This document shows positions 30,850-38,256 of a stretch of DNA of 38,256 nucleotides, piece by piece. Numbering within the stretch: position 1 is the first letter of the stretch; each line of letters begins with the position of its first letter. Where the stretch lies: NCBI GenBank assembly GCA_964543125.1, contig CAZIWX010000015.1:1-38256 (forward strand), given 5' to 3'. The notes under the pieces are model-generated. The model saw nothing but the letters and a program-made list of their open reading frames with translations. It was not told the origin of the DNA and ran no database searches. A program made the translations under genes and the position numbers. Source of the stretch: CAZIWX01 sp964543125 (GTDB lineage Bacteria; Fidelibacterota; UBA8477).

Positions 30850-32079
30850 TTGCCCGTTTTTCGGGGGAACTCCTGGTTCCCTTTTCCTTTTCGCTTTCCC
30901 GGATTCACTATTAGCTTTAGGGCTATGTGGCGAGAAAATATTCTGTTGGGCGGATTAAAGCGCCTCCGGGATGAAGGTGTCATCACAATCCTGGGGGTGC
31001 TGTGGTTGATCCTGTTGGCGGGTGGGAGCCTGGTTTATTTATTGGATCGGGGTTCCGACGGCCAATCCATCCACAATTTTTTCGATGCGCTCTGGTGGGC
31101 GTGGGTGACCATGACCACCGTGGGATACGGCGATCTGACGCCTCACAGCATGTCCGCCAAGATCGCGGCGGCGGTAATGATGTTTTTCTCCGTTGCATTG
31201 ATTTCCTTTTTTACCGCCACCATATCTTCTATTTTCGTAGCGCGCAAAATCCGGGAGGGTCGGGGTTTGGAAAAAGTAAATTATCATAATCATTTTATTA
31301 TCTGCGGCTGGAACGAAGGTGCCGAGCGCATGTTGGAAACAATGGTCCACCAAGCTCGCGGTGAGTCGTTCCAGGCCGTATTAGTGAATGATTTGCCGGA
31401 AGAGAAAATCCAAAGTCTTCTACAGAAATTCAAATCTTACGAGATCAGTTTTGTCCGGGGTGATTTCACCAAGGAGCTGATTTTGCGTAATGCCAATGTG
31501 GAAAAAGCCCGCTCGGTCTTGATTCTGCCCAGCCAGGCCGCCATTGATGATGCGGATGCGGATGAGAAAACCACGCTGACTACCTACTCCATTAAAGCCA
31601 TTGCACCCAAGGTTCGGGTTTACGCCTATCTGCGTCTGCGGGAAAATCGGAGTAACCTGCGCCGCGCCAAAGCCGACGGCATTCTCGTGGCGGATGAATT
31701 CAGCGATTACCTCAGCGCTGTGCAAATCCTCAAACCGGGACTGCCGCTGTTTCTCGGCGAGCTCATGAAGGGCAACAACCAGCATTTGACCATGATTCCT
31801 GTCCCGGACCAATATGTGGACAAAACCTTCCGGGAATTATTCGTGAAATACCGGAATGATGAAAGCCAGACCGTATTGGGGATTTATTCGGAAGAAGAAA
31901 CCATGGGGGTTAATCAATTTTTATCAGCCGATTCGGGTGACTATCTGGACGCCTTTATCGCCCGGAAACTGAAGGAGTCGGGCCGTTCGTTAACCGAGGA
32001 ATCGCGCCCTAATCTGCGTATCAACCCCTCGGATGATTATGTGCTTACCGAGCGGGATCAAATCATTGTGTTGCAGTAA
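30850..32079 (+). CDS. Two-helix potassium channel with RCK/TrkA-N domain
   Basis: A 409-residue ion channel. A first helix (VITILGVLWLILLAGGSLVY), a pore loop with the selectivity filter TVGYGD (WWAWVTMTTVGYGDLTPHS) and a second helix (AAAVMMFFSVALISFFTATI) form the MthK-like pore. The rest is a soluble RCK part starting NYHNHFIICGWNEGAERML, with a second lobe at the end (DYVLTERDQIIVL). It should form a K+ channel tetramer in the inner membrane, gated by a ligand. The start is uncertain: TTG at 30850, preceded by GAGGA, or ATG at 30925, which lies much nearer the first helix. It is followed 15 bases later by a cyclic-nucleotide-binding protein gene. Confidence 0.9.
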   Translation: MPVFRGNSWFPFPFRFPGFTISFRAMWRENILLGGLKRLRDEGVITILGVLWLILLAGGSLVYLLDRGSDGQSIHNFFDALWWAWVTMTTVGYGDLTPHSMSAKIAAAVMMFFSVALISFFTATISSIFVARKIREGRGLEKVNYHNHFIICGWNEGAERMLETMVHQARGESFQAVLVNDLPEEKIQSLLQKFKSYEISFVRGDFTKELILRNANVEKARSVLILPSQAAIDDADADEKTTLTTYSIKAIAPKVRVYAYLRLRENRSNLRRAKADGILVADEFSDYLSAVQILKPGLPLFLGELMKGNNQHLTMIPVPDQYVDKTFRELFVKYRNDESQTVLGIYSEEETMGVNQFLSADSGDYLDAFIARKLKESGRSLTEESRPNLRINPSDDYVLTERDQIIVLQ

Positions 32080-32094
32080 TGGCAGGAGGTCCGT

Positions 32095-32601
32095 ATGAGT
32101 AGCGTGGAAAATGTGATCGGCTGTCCTCTCTTCGACGATCTGGAGCCAAAGCAAATTGAAGTGTTTCAGTCCGTCTTTCAGCTCAAGATGTTTCGTGAAG
32201 GCGAAAACATCCTCACCGAAGGTCAGCCGGGGTCGTCCATCGTCATTTTAACCGAAGGAATGGTTTCCATTTCCAAAGCCCTGACCTTACAACCACCCTC
32301 CGCCACGGACGATACGCGTGAAAAAGCACTCATCACGCTGTCCGCCAAAATCAAACCCTTCTTCGGCGAGATGGCGCTGGTGCGCACGGATGCCAATCGC
32401 ACCGCCACGGTAAAGGCCGAGTCCGAATGTGAAATAATTGAAATCGAAAAGGAGGCTTTCCAGTCGATTTGCCGGACTCATCCCAGAATTTCCTTCCGGG
32501 TCATGTACAATATTGCTAAAAAGCTGGCTGGCGACCTCCAACGCGAGAGTCAGAATGTTCTCAAATTGACCACGGCGTTTAGCCTGATCCTGGACGAATG
32601 A
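32095..32601 (+). CDS. Stand-alone cyclic-nucleotide-binding domain protein
   Basis: A 168-residue cNMP-binding fold. It begins CPLFDDLEPKQIEVFQSVF, the helical start of CAP-like domains, then FREGENILTEGQPGSSIVIL. The phosphate-binding cassette appears as PFFGEMALVRTDANRTATV, with the conserved Gly-Glu and the Arg-Thr-Ala. No DNA-binding helix-turn-helix follows; the C-terminus is one or two helices. A good GGAGG lies about 8 bases before the ATG. Being 15 bases downstream of the K+ channel gene, it may act in trans as the ligand sensor that is fused to the pore in other channels. That coupling is inference. Confidence 0.88.
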   Translation: MSSVENVIGCPLFDDLEPKQIEVFQSVFQLKMFREGENILTEGQPGSSIVILTEGMVSISKALTLQPPSATDDTREKALITLSAKIKPFFGEMALVRTDANRTATVKAESECEIIEIEKEAFQSICRTHPRISFRVMYNIAKKLAGDLQRESQNVLKLTTAFSLILDE

Positions 32602-33252
32602 ATCAACCCAAGCCGCGAAGATTGTTTTGCCGCCGATTCACACGGATCACGCCGATAAATACACTTATCAAGGTCTAGAGGTTCTCACCCGGAGCACCGT
32701 CAGGCCCCCTCCTTAATCGTGCCCTACGGCCAGTGCAATCATGGACCGGATTAAATCTTCGGCCTGATAACCGGGTGGGATCAAACAATCGTGGCACTAT
32801 CATGATTAATAATTCACCGATTCATAAGCAGGTCCGGCTGGCTGCCAGGCAACCGAACCAACCGTTGATCGACGAAAAAATTCATGGACGGGGCCGCCGT
32901 GGTTTGTGATACGCCTCTTCAAGAGGGCCTGAGCCATTGTTGTTCACCGGAATCAAACACCACCGGGTTCAAACCTGGCGCCGCGGAAAATCCGTTGGAA
33001 TGAAATTCTCGGCCCTTCGTAAAAGAACCCCTCATTCTTTATAATGAAACCACGACTCTGGTCTTTGTCAGACGCCATTCAGTCCTATATTTATCCGCTT
33101 TTTGGATACGAAGCCGGTCTGCCGCAAAAAACCAGGGAACGGCGGTACCGGGCTGATTGGACGGCCCTATGCGCGGACCACGCAGGCCGGGGGCGCCAAT
33201 CGCCGAAAAAACCTCAGACTGATCCTTTCCCGGGGATCGGGATTTTTTGTTT
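32602..33252. other. Long non-coding gap with hairpins
   Basis: A 651-base region with no supported gene. It contains a strong small hairpin CCTCTTCAAGAGG (32914-32926), a GCTGCCAGGCAACC stretch at 32841-32854 that recalls riboswitch joints, and GGGTTCAAACC near 32969 that recalls a T-arm. None assembles into a tRNA or a riboswitch I can name. An open frame at 33044-33256 has no family features and ends inside the terminator-like element. A leader RNA for the downstream 608-residue protein is possible. Confidence 0.4.
33221..33248 (+). terminator. Weak terminator- or attenuator-like hairpin
   Basis: GATCC (33221-33225) and GGATC (33234-33238) form a short stem with a C/G-rich loop, followed by GGGA and a six-T run (33243-33248). 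It lies only 4 bases before the ATG at 33253, an odd place for a terminator, so leader control of the downstream gene is conceivable. Confidence 0.3.
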
Positions 33253-35076
33253 ATGAAGAATAAATCGCAACCGAACATACAATTTCACGCTTTTCATATA
33301 CCCGTAATGGGCACCAGTTTTACCATCGATACGCCGATCAGGGTTGCGCACTACGGAATATCATCGGTCATTTCCATCATCGATCACCGCCTGACCGAGG
33401 AGGTCCGCAAACACTATTGCCATCGAACCGGCCGGCCTTACGAACCCATTCCCGAGCAGGCGGAAGACAGCCGGGCCAAACGCATTACAGCCTACCTGAA
33501 CCTGGTGCAGGAGCTGGTGCGGGAAAATTTTCGTAAAGTCCGCAGCTCCCTGTTCGAGGCCGGTAGTGAAATCGTAAAGTACTTTGAAATGTTGCCGGAT
33601 TTTTCCGCCGTGAAGCGGGAATACCGCCACATGTTGCAGGCCGGCAAAACCGAGATGGATGCGCTCCAGGATCGGCTCCGGGCGCGGATGAAACCGGGCG
33701 ACATCAATGTCAATATCATGACTAAAATCGATAAAGCAAACCTGGCACGGGACAAAAAACCGCTACCGGCGGCATTCAACGACGCGCATGCCGCATTGCG
33801 GGGTTTCGCCAACAGCGAGCTGGAAGCTTCGGTGGTCTTTTCGGCGGGTATGAATCCCCGGCTCTACGGCTACACCGCTCAATTCAACGATTTTTTCCCG
33901 GACGAAAACGGTCATTTCAAGAAAAAGATCGTTCTCAAGGTCAGCGATTATCGTTCAGCGTTGATCCAGGGCAAATTTTTGGCGAAAAAGGGGTTATGGG
34001 TCTCCGAATTCCGCATTGAATCGGGGTTGAACTGTGGCGGCCATGTTTTTGCCACCGATGGTTACCTGTTGGGACCGATCCTGGAAGAATTCAAGACTGA
34101 TCGTCAAAAACTCAAAGAGGAATTATTTACCATCTATAACCGGGGACTGGAAAAAAGCGGGCGTCCGCTTCCGACAGAAGCGCCGGAAGTTTTGATTACC
34201 GTCCAGGGCGGAGTGGGAACCGCCGCGGAACAGACTTTTTTATTGGAACACTACCAGGTGGACTCCGTGGGCTGGGGGACGCCGTTCCTGTTGGTGCCGG
34301 AAGCTGTCAGTCTTGATGAAAAGACCATGCGGTTGCTCAGCCGGGCCAGTGAGAAAGAGCTCTACCTGAGCCATATTTCACCCCTGGGGGTTCCGTTTAG
34401 CACGGTCCGGAACAATTCCGCGGATATAGAGAAATACGAGCGGGTGAACCGGCGCCGGCCCGGAGCGCCCTGTGTGAAAAAGTATCTGGTTTCCAACCGG
34501 GAATTTACCGAAGAAGCGATCTGCACGGCCTCCCGGGAATACCAGGAACGGAAATTGCAGGAATTGGAGGCGGAGAATCTGCCCCCCACCGAATTTAAAA
34601 AGGCTTTCGACAAAATCGTGGAAAAGGTCTGTCTGTGCGTGGGTTTGGGAAATGCCGCCGCCCGGTGCAACGGGCTGTTTATCTCCCGCAACGGCACCCG
34701 GGGCGTCGCCGTCTGTCCCGGTCCCAACCTGGCTTACTTTTCGAAGATCGTTTCCCTGCGGGAGATGGTGGATCATATCTATGGCCGGCTTAATCTCACC
34801 ACCACCAAGACCGGCCGTCCGCATATGTTCGTTAAGGAGCTGAAACTTTACATTGATTACCTGAAAGAAAAAATGGATGAGAGCGCCGACCGATTCAGTG
34901 AATCCCAGGCCAATTACTTTCAAACCTTTCAGGAAAATCTGCGTTCCGGAATCGCCTATTACCGTGAGCTGTTTGCCAATGCTAAAACGCCGTTCGAAGA
35001 GCTGAAAACCTCGATTATGCGGGACCTGGAACGTTTGCAGGAAGAGCTAAACCGGTTGGTCCTTCAGCCCGCCTAG
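33253..35076 (+). CDS. Large conserved hypothetical, TIM-barrel (nitronate monooxygenase-like) protein
   Basis: A 607-residue cytoplasmic protein. The opening FHIPVMGTSFTIDTPIRVAH and the YGISSVISIIDHRLTEEVRK helix resemble the first strands of flavin-dependent nitronate monooxygenase/IMPDH-like barrels. FRIESGLNCGGHVFATDGYL and the later VLITVQGGVGTAAEQTFLLE with VDSVGWGTPFLLVPEAVSL match the glycine-rich FMN phosphate-binding strands of that fold. The first 150 residues after the opening strand and the C-terminal 150 (coiled, with a CLCVGLGNAAARCNGLF segment) are extra. I believe relatives occur in Bacteroidetes as hypothetical proteins. Flavin binding and oxidoreductase activity are inference. 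ATG at 33253 is preferred over an in-frame TTG at 33247. Confidence 0.55.
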   Translation: MKNKSQPNIQFHAFHIPVMGTSFTIDTPIRVAHYGISSVISIIDHRLTEEVRKHYCHRTGRPYEPIPEQAEDSRAKRITAYLNLVQELVRENFRKVRSSLFEAGSEIVKYFEMLPDFSAVKREYRHMLQAGKTEMDALQDRLRARMKPGDINVNIMTKIDKANLARDKKPLPAAFNDAHAALRGFANSELEASVVFSAGMNPRLYGYTAQFNDFFPDENGHFKKKIVLKVSDYRSALIQGKFLAKKGLWVSEFRIESGLNCGGHVFATDGYLLGPILEEFKTDRQKLKEELFTIYNRGLEKSGRPLPTEAPEVLITVQGGVGTAAEQTFLLEHYQVDSVGWGTPFLLVPEAVSLDEKTMRLLSRASEKELYLSHISPLGVPFSTVRNNSADIEKYERVNRRRPGAPCVKKYLVSNREFTEEAICTASREYQERKLQELEAENLPPTEFKKAFDKIVEKVCLCVGLGNAAARCNGLFISRNGTRGVAVCPGPNLAYFSKIVSLREMVDHIYGRLNLTTTKTGRPHMFVKELKLYIDYLKEKMDESADRFSESQANYFQTFQENLRSGIAYYRELFANAKTPFEELKTSIMRDLERLQEELNRLVLQPA

Positions 35077-35783
35077 ACCGAACCACCAACAAGCCTTTCC
35101 CTAGCGCCGGGTGTTTATCCGGTAATCCCGATAACCTGAATAAGGCGGCTTTCGCCCGGCGGATGATTTCGGTAAGCAAAGCGGATTTTCTTGTCCATTT
35201 TGATCCTGCCCAAAGAACAGGAACGGCGTTTTGCTCATGTACCGGCTTAAAATCAACCATTTTTTAACAGGTGTTACCTTGCGCGGTAACATTACCAGTG
35301 GGTAAGGTTAAACGAGGTGGCTAGATATTTCTCTCCTGGATTGGTTAGCATAGCTAAAAACATGTGCCTGTATATCAGGATGGAGAATTTGTCGTGAAAT
35401 GGGATCTGGAAAATTGGCTTTTCATGAAAGGTAAAAAAACATACACCATACTTAACTTAATTCGAGACCTGCTTAACGGGGGATATGATGAAAATTACAA
35501 AAATAGAATACAATACCCGTGAAAAGGTCGTTTTAATTACCACTTCCGCAGCAGGTTCTACTTTCCCCTTCGCCAAAGTGAATTTTCAGCGGCACGCTGA
35601 AAACCTAAGAAAAAGTGGAAAACAATAACATCAAATAGAATCGAATAAATACGAATAAAAAAGAACACCGTTGAAACCGGCCCGCCCTGTTTGCCCAGTA
35701 ACGAAGTGTGCCAGGGCTTACCCTGATCCATCGGGGAAGAAAAGCGAAAGGCTAAGAACCACCTTGATTAGCAAAGGCACCAA
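35077..35783. other. Gap with AT-rich small open frames
   Basis: A 707-base region. After a GC-balanced start, the stretch 35320-35660 turns AT-rich. It holds two overlapping small plus-strand frames: GTG 35394 to 35522 (42 residues, starting MKWDLENWLFMKGKK) and ATG 35485 to 35628 (47 or 48 residues, starting MMKITKIEYNTREKV). Neither has a family I recognise. A hairpin GTTACC/GGTAAC lies at 35273-35290. The composition and the toxin-antitoxin remnant that follows suggest a small decayed accessory island. Confidence 0.35.
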
Positions 35784-36082
35784 ATGAACGTAAAGACATC
35801 AAAGTTTTCCAAGCTGATCCGAAGGACGGAAATGCCCCGGCTAACATCCGAATTTGATGTTGAACGGCTTGAAATTTTGGATCATTTATACGGGGATAAC
35901 AAAATATTCATAGTGATCTTGACATCCAGACCACCGTTCGTGCAACCCCCGGGATATTTAAATTTGTTCAATTAGAAGACTATCCGGGCGGGTCTTCAGG
36001 AATCAAGGTGGATTTGGTCGTACGCTCCGCGGTGAAACCGCATCTGGACGGCTGCCTTCTTTCCGCGAACGCACCGCTCTAA
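35784..36082 (+). pseudogene. Degraded MNT-type nucleotidyltransferase (MntA-like antitoxin)
   Basis: The first frame gives a basic N-terminus ending DVERLEI. Shifting frame by one base in the T run at 35875-35878 restores the nucleotidyltransferase signature: FGSFIRG, a TAA stop (35897-35899), then QNIHSDLDI, followed by TPGIFKFVQLEDY and KVDLVVRSAVKPH. GSxxRG...SDLDI and VDLV...LKP are the hallmarks of MNT proteins, the antitoxins of HEPN/MNT pairs that AMPylate the HEPN RNase. The stop may have been a Glu codon. The C-terminus is also abnormal (DGCLLSANAPL). No HEPN partner gene is visible on either side. Confidence 0.75.
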
Positions 36083-36111
36083 GCAGGCTCAGCGGAGCAA
36101 CCAACCGCCGG

Positions 36112-36179
36112 GGCGAATTTGCACCCGGCCATGGGCCGCCAATTCTCAAGCCCGGCCCGCCGGCCCCGATAAATTCGCC
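36112..36179. repeat. Imperfect inverted repeat (REP/MITE-like)
   Basis: GGCGAATTT (36112-36120) is matched by its perfect complement AAATTCGCC (36171-36179). The GC-rich interior continues the pairing in part (CCCGGCC..GGGCC against GGCCCGCCGGCCCC), giving a 68-base stem-loop. It lies between the dead antitoxin gene and mscS, 81 bases before the latter. It looks like a decayed short interspersed element; it is not repeated elsewhere in this window. Confidence 0.5.
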
Positions 36180-36260
36180 GAATGCCTTGAAAAGAGAAAG
36201 TTTAGATCGATATTTAGAAGCATTGATGAAGTGCTGATTATTCTTTGAACAAGGAGCTTA

Positions 36261-37160
36261 ATGACATTGATACGGAAATGGATCGCTCAAATACACTGGG
36301 AGACACTGGTAACGACCGCAATCGAGGTTGGGCTGATCATTATTGGCGCCCGGATTCTGCTGGCGGTACTCCACAAAATTGTAAAGGGGACTGAAAGCCG
36401 CATCATCAAGTCCCGGCAAAAAGCCGGTGATGGCGGTGAGACGAAAAAGCGGCTGAGTACACTCTTTCGCCTGGTCGGCCAGGGCATTTCCCTACTCGTG
36501 TGGTTTACCACGGCCCTCATCGTCCTGGATAAGATCGGCATCGAGATCGGACCGCTGTTAGCCGGCGCGGGAATTTTGGGATTAGCCGTCGGGTTCGGCG
36601 CTCAGAATCTGGTTAAGGATGTTATTTCCGGATTTTTCATTATCCTGGAAAACCAGATTCGGGTGGGTGACGTGGCCGTGTTGAACGGTACCAGCGGGCT
36701 GGTGGAAAAAATCTATTTCCGGACGACAGTTCTGCGGGATGGTTCAGGCGTGGTCCATGTTTTTCCCAACGGTTCCATCAGCCAGATCAGCAATATGACC
36801 AAGGAATGGTCTGCTTATGTATTTCAGATCGGTGTGGCCTACAAAGAAAACACCGATGCCGTCACCGATCATATCAAACAGGTTTTGGCCGGCCTGCGGC
36901 AGGATGAAATTTTCGGGCCGCTGATCCCGGAAGAACCCGAAATTTATGGCGTGGACCAGTTGGGCGACTCAGCGGTGGTGATTAAGGGCCGGATTAAAAC
37001 GGTACCGGGTAATCAGTGGAAAATCGGCCGCGAATTTCTACGCCGGGTAAAGCTTCGGTTTGATGCCCACTCGATTGAAATTCCATTCCCACATCAAACG
37101 CTGTATTGGGGCGCCGGACAAAATCCGGGCCGGGATCCGGATCCGGACCGTTCATTCTAA
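36261..37160 (+). CDS. MscS-family mechanosensitive channel
   Basis: A 299-residue small-conductance mechanosensitive channel, which releases solutes on hypo-osmotic shock. Two N-terminal helices (VTTAIEVGLIIIGARILLAV and FRLVGQGISLLVWFTTALIV) are followed by the pore-lining helix with the Gly/Ala packing pattern LLAGAGILGLAVGFGAQNLV. Next come the beta domain (IRVGDVAVLNGTSGLVEKI, VFPNGSISQISNMT) and the alpha-beta C-terminal domain (IPFPHQTLYW). Length is close to E. coli MscS (286). AAGGAG at 36250-36255 lies 5 bases before the ATG. It stands alone; the gap after it holds no clear terminator. Confidence 0.94.
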   Translation: MTLIRKWIAQIHWETLVTTAIEVGLIIIGARILLAVLHKIVKGTESRIIKSRQKAGDGGETKKRLSTLFRLVGQGISLLVWFTTALIVLDKIGIEIGPLLAGAGILGLAVGFGAQNLVKDVISGFFIILENQIRVGDVAVLNGTSGLVEKIYFRTTVLRDGSGVVHVFPNGSISQISNMTKEWSAYVFQIGVAYKENTDAVTDHIKQVLAGLRQDEIFGPLIPEEPEIYGVDQLGDSAVVIKGRIKTVPGNQWKIGREFLRRVKLRFDAHSIEIPFPHQTLYWGAGQNPGRDPDPDRSF

Positions 37161-37270
37161 CCAATCGGATTGTCCCAAACCACACACGGGCTTTAGGCCG
37201 GTTCCCGGCTTCCGGTTGCCATAAGATTAACCAACAATAAATAACCCTATTATTTGCCCCGGGAGGCGCT

Positions 37271-38256
37271 GTGCAACACAAAAGTATTTTAACTCTAAAA
37301 AAACCCTGGGGGGCAATCCTCGCCCTGACTCTGACCCTGGTGTTGGTGTCTTGTGTGACGACCCGGAAACCAATTCAGCCCGTCATGGAACCTCCGGTAG
37401 TGGTAAAGCCCGGTGTTAAGATAAATCGTCCTCCCCGGGCCAGGCGTGAATTCAGGGCGGCGTGGGTAGCAACCGTGGCCAACATCGACTGGCCCAGTAA
37501 ACCGGGGTTGTCCACTGCCGATCAGCAGGCCGAGGTCATTGCCATTCTCGACACCGCCGTGGCCCTTAATCTGAATGCCATCATTTTTCAGGTCAGGCCC
37601 CAATGCGACGCCTTTTACAACAGCCGGTTAGAGCCCTGGTCATATTACCTGACGGGTGTGCAGGGGCAAGCCCCGGACCCCTATTATGATCCGTTAAAGT
37701 TTTGGATTGATGAAGCTCATAAACGAGGACTGGAATTACACGCCTGGTTCAACCCCTACCGGGCTCATCATCCCAAGGGCGGCCCGGTGACGGACAAATC
37801 CATTGTGAAAACGCACCCGGAAATGGTGAAAAAATTAGCAAAGGGCTACTATTGGCTGGATCCGGCGAAAAAAGAGACGCGGGATCATTCGTTAGCCGTG
37901 GTGATGGATGTGGTGGAAAACTATAATGTAGATGGTATCCACTTCGATGATTACTTCTACCCCTATCCGTCATACGAAGAGAACGGCGATTTCCCGGATG
38001 ACGATTCCTGGTCTGAATATCAAGCCGGCGGCGGGACATTATCACGGGCTGACTGGCGGCGGGATGCAGTCAATACCTTCATTCATACGCTATATAAAAA
38101 GGTTAAAGCTGAAAACCCTTGGGTGCAATTCGGCTTGAGTCCGTTTGGAATTTGGCAACCCTATTTTCCGGAATCCATCCGTGGCTTCAACCAGTATGCT
38201 ATTTTGTATGCGGATGCAAAATTGTGGTTCAACGAGGGTTGGATTGATTATTTCAC
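37271..38256 (+). CDS. GHL10-type glycoside hydrolase-like lipoprotein (3' end cut by window)
   Basis: The frame is open from GTG at 37271 to the window edge (328 codons seen). GGGAGG at 37261-37266 lies 4 bases before the start. A lipoprotein signal ends LVLVSC, so the protein should be membrane-anchored. The GHL10/DUF187 barrel begins REFRAAWVATVANIDWPSKP and continues with NAIIFQVRPQCDAFYNS, GLELHAWFNPYRAHHPK, VDGIHFDDYFYPYPSYEENG and VQFGLSPFGIW. Acidic residues in GIHFDDYFYP fit a glycosidase active site. Relatives such as YngK-like and divisome-localised (DigH-type) proteins act on peptidoglycan glycan strands, so a cell-wall role is plausible. The C-terminus is unseen. Confidence 0.9.
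   Translation, partial: MQHKSILTLKKPWGAILALTLTLVLVSCVTTRKPIQPVMEPPVVVKPGVKINRPPRARREFRAAWVATVANIDWPSKPGLSTADQQAEVIAILDTAVALNLNAIIFQVRPQCDAFYNSRLEPWSYYLTGVQGQAPDPYYDPLKFWIDEAHKRGLELHAWFNPYRAHHPKGGPVTDKSIVKTHPEMVKKLAKGYYWLDPAKKETRDHSLAVVMDVVENYNVDGIHFDDYFYPYPSYEENGDFPDDDSWSEYQAGGGTLSRADWRRDAVNTFIHTLYKKVKAENPWVQFGLSPFGIWQPYFPESIRGFNQYAILYADAKLWFNEGWIDYF

Noticed and set aside
32830..32880. SAM-riboswitch-like motif (GCTGCCAGGCAACC)
   Set aside because: The GGCAACC joint is present, but the preceding GAGGGACTGGC-type helix and the later GGTGC(T/C)AA elements of S-box RNAs are missing.
32890..33000. Possible selenocysteine tRNA (TCA in a hairpin loop at 32914-32926, T-arm-like GGGTTCAAACC near 32969)
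   Set aside because: The anticodon stem is only 3-4 pairs before mismatches, about 40 bases separate it from the T-arm-like part, the T stem has a mismatch, and no acceptor stem pairs across the ends.
33044..33256. 70-codon plus-strand frame before the flavin-barrel-like gene
   Set aside because: No family signature, ends in the terminator-like hairpin, overlaps the next start, and composition gives no sign of coding.
1..38256. CRISPR array, rRNA or complete insertion sequence
   Set aside because: No regularly spaced repeats, no rRNA-like stretches and no transposase gene with terminal repeats were seen on either strand.

Overview
The window is a bacterial chromosome segment of roughly 50% GC, most likely from the FCB superphylum (Bacteroidetes/Chlorobi/Fibrobacteres and allied candidate phyla such as Marinimicrobia, KSB1 or Zixibacteria). 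The grounds are a short primary sigma factor without region 1.1, a secreted nuclease with a C-terminal 'YPNPFN' sorting/FlgD-like module, and a PSP1/RicT protein beside holB and metG. No rRNA or tRNA gene is present, so I cannot name the lineage more precisely.

Layout. (1) 1-3.4 kb, minus strand: an accessory block with the start of an AT-rich gene running off the left edge, a compact modification/restriction set (vsr, a DUF4928-type probable restriction enzyme, a C5-cytosine methyltransferase), then the wreck of an integron-type tyrosine recombinase. (2) 3.6-25.5 kb, plus strand: a dense housekeeping block. It holds an EnvC/NlpD-like protein; holB-ricT-metG-tatD-rsmA, in an order recalling Bacillus; rpoD-rpsU; a two-protein M16 peptidase; an MFS protein with recO; a rhomboid protease; a partner-switching set (RsbW-like kinase, STAS protein, degenerate enhancer-binding protein); an envelope/metabolic trio (acyltransferase, deacetylase-like protein, LarA-like protein); and a secreted endonuclease I. 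(3) 25.85-28.6 kb, minus strand: three AT-rich genes, each followed by a foldable attC-like site. This is an integron cassette array without a local integrase (the 'CALIN' arrangement). (4) 28.6-38.3 kb: a B12-binding-type radical SAM protein, a two-protein K+ channel/cNMP-sensor unit, a large TIM-barrel (nitronate monooxygenase-like) protein, a degraded MNT nucleotidyltransferase antitoxin, an MscS channel and the start of a GHL10 lipoprotein hydrolase.

The most interesting feature is the split integron signature. A decayed IntI-like gene (one premature stop and two frame breaks that I could read by eye) lies beside a restriction-modification set. Some 22 kb away sits an integrase-less cassette array carrying a DUF3800 gene, a zinc-less MDR oxidoreductase and an unknown Cys-rich protein. 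Second is an apparently ATPase-dead, GAFTGA-less enhancer-binding protein translationally coupled to an anti-sigma-type kinase and a STAS protein. All family calls come from reading motifs by eye; no database search was run.
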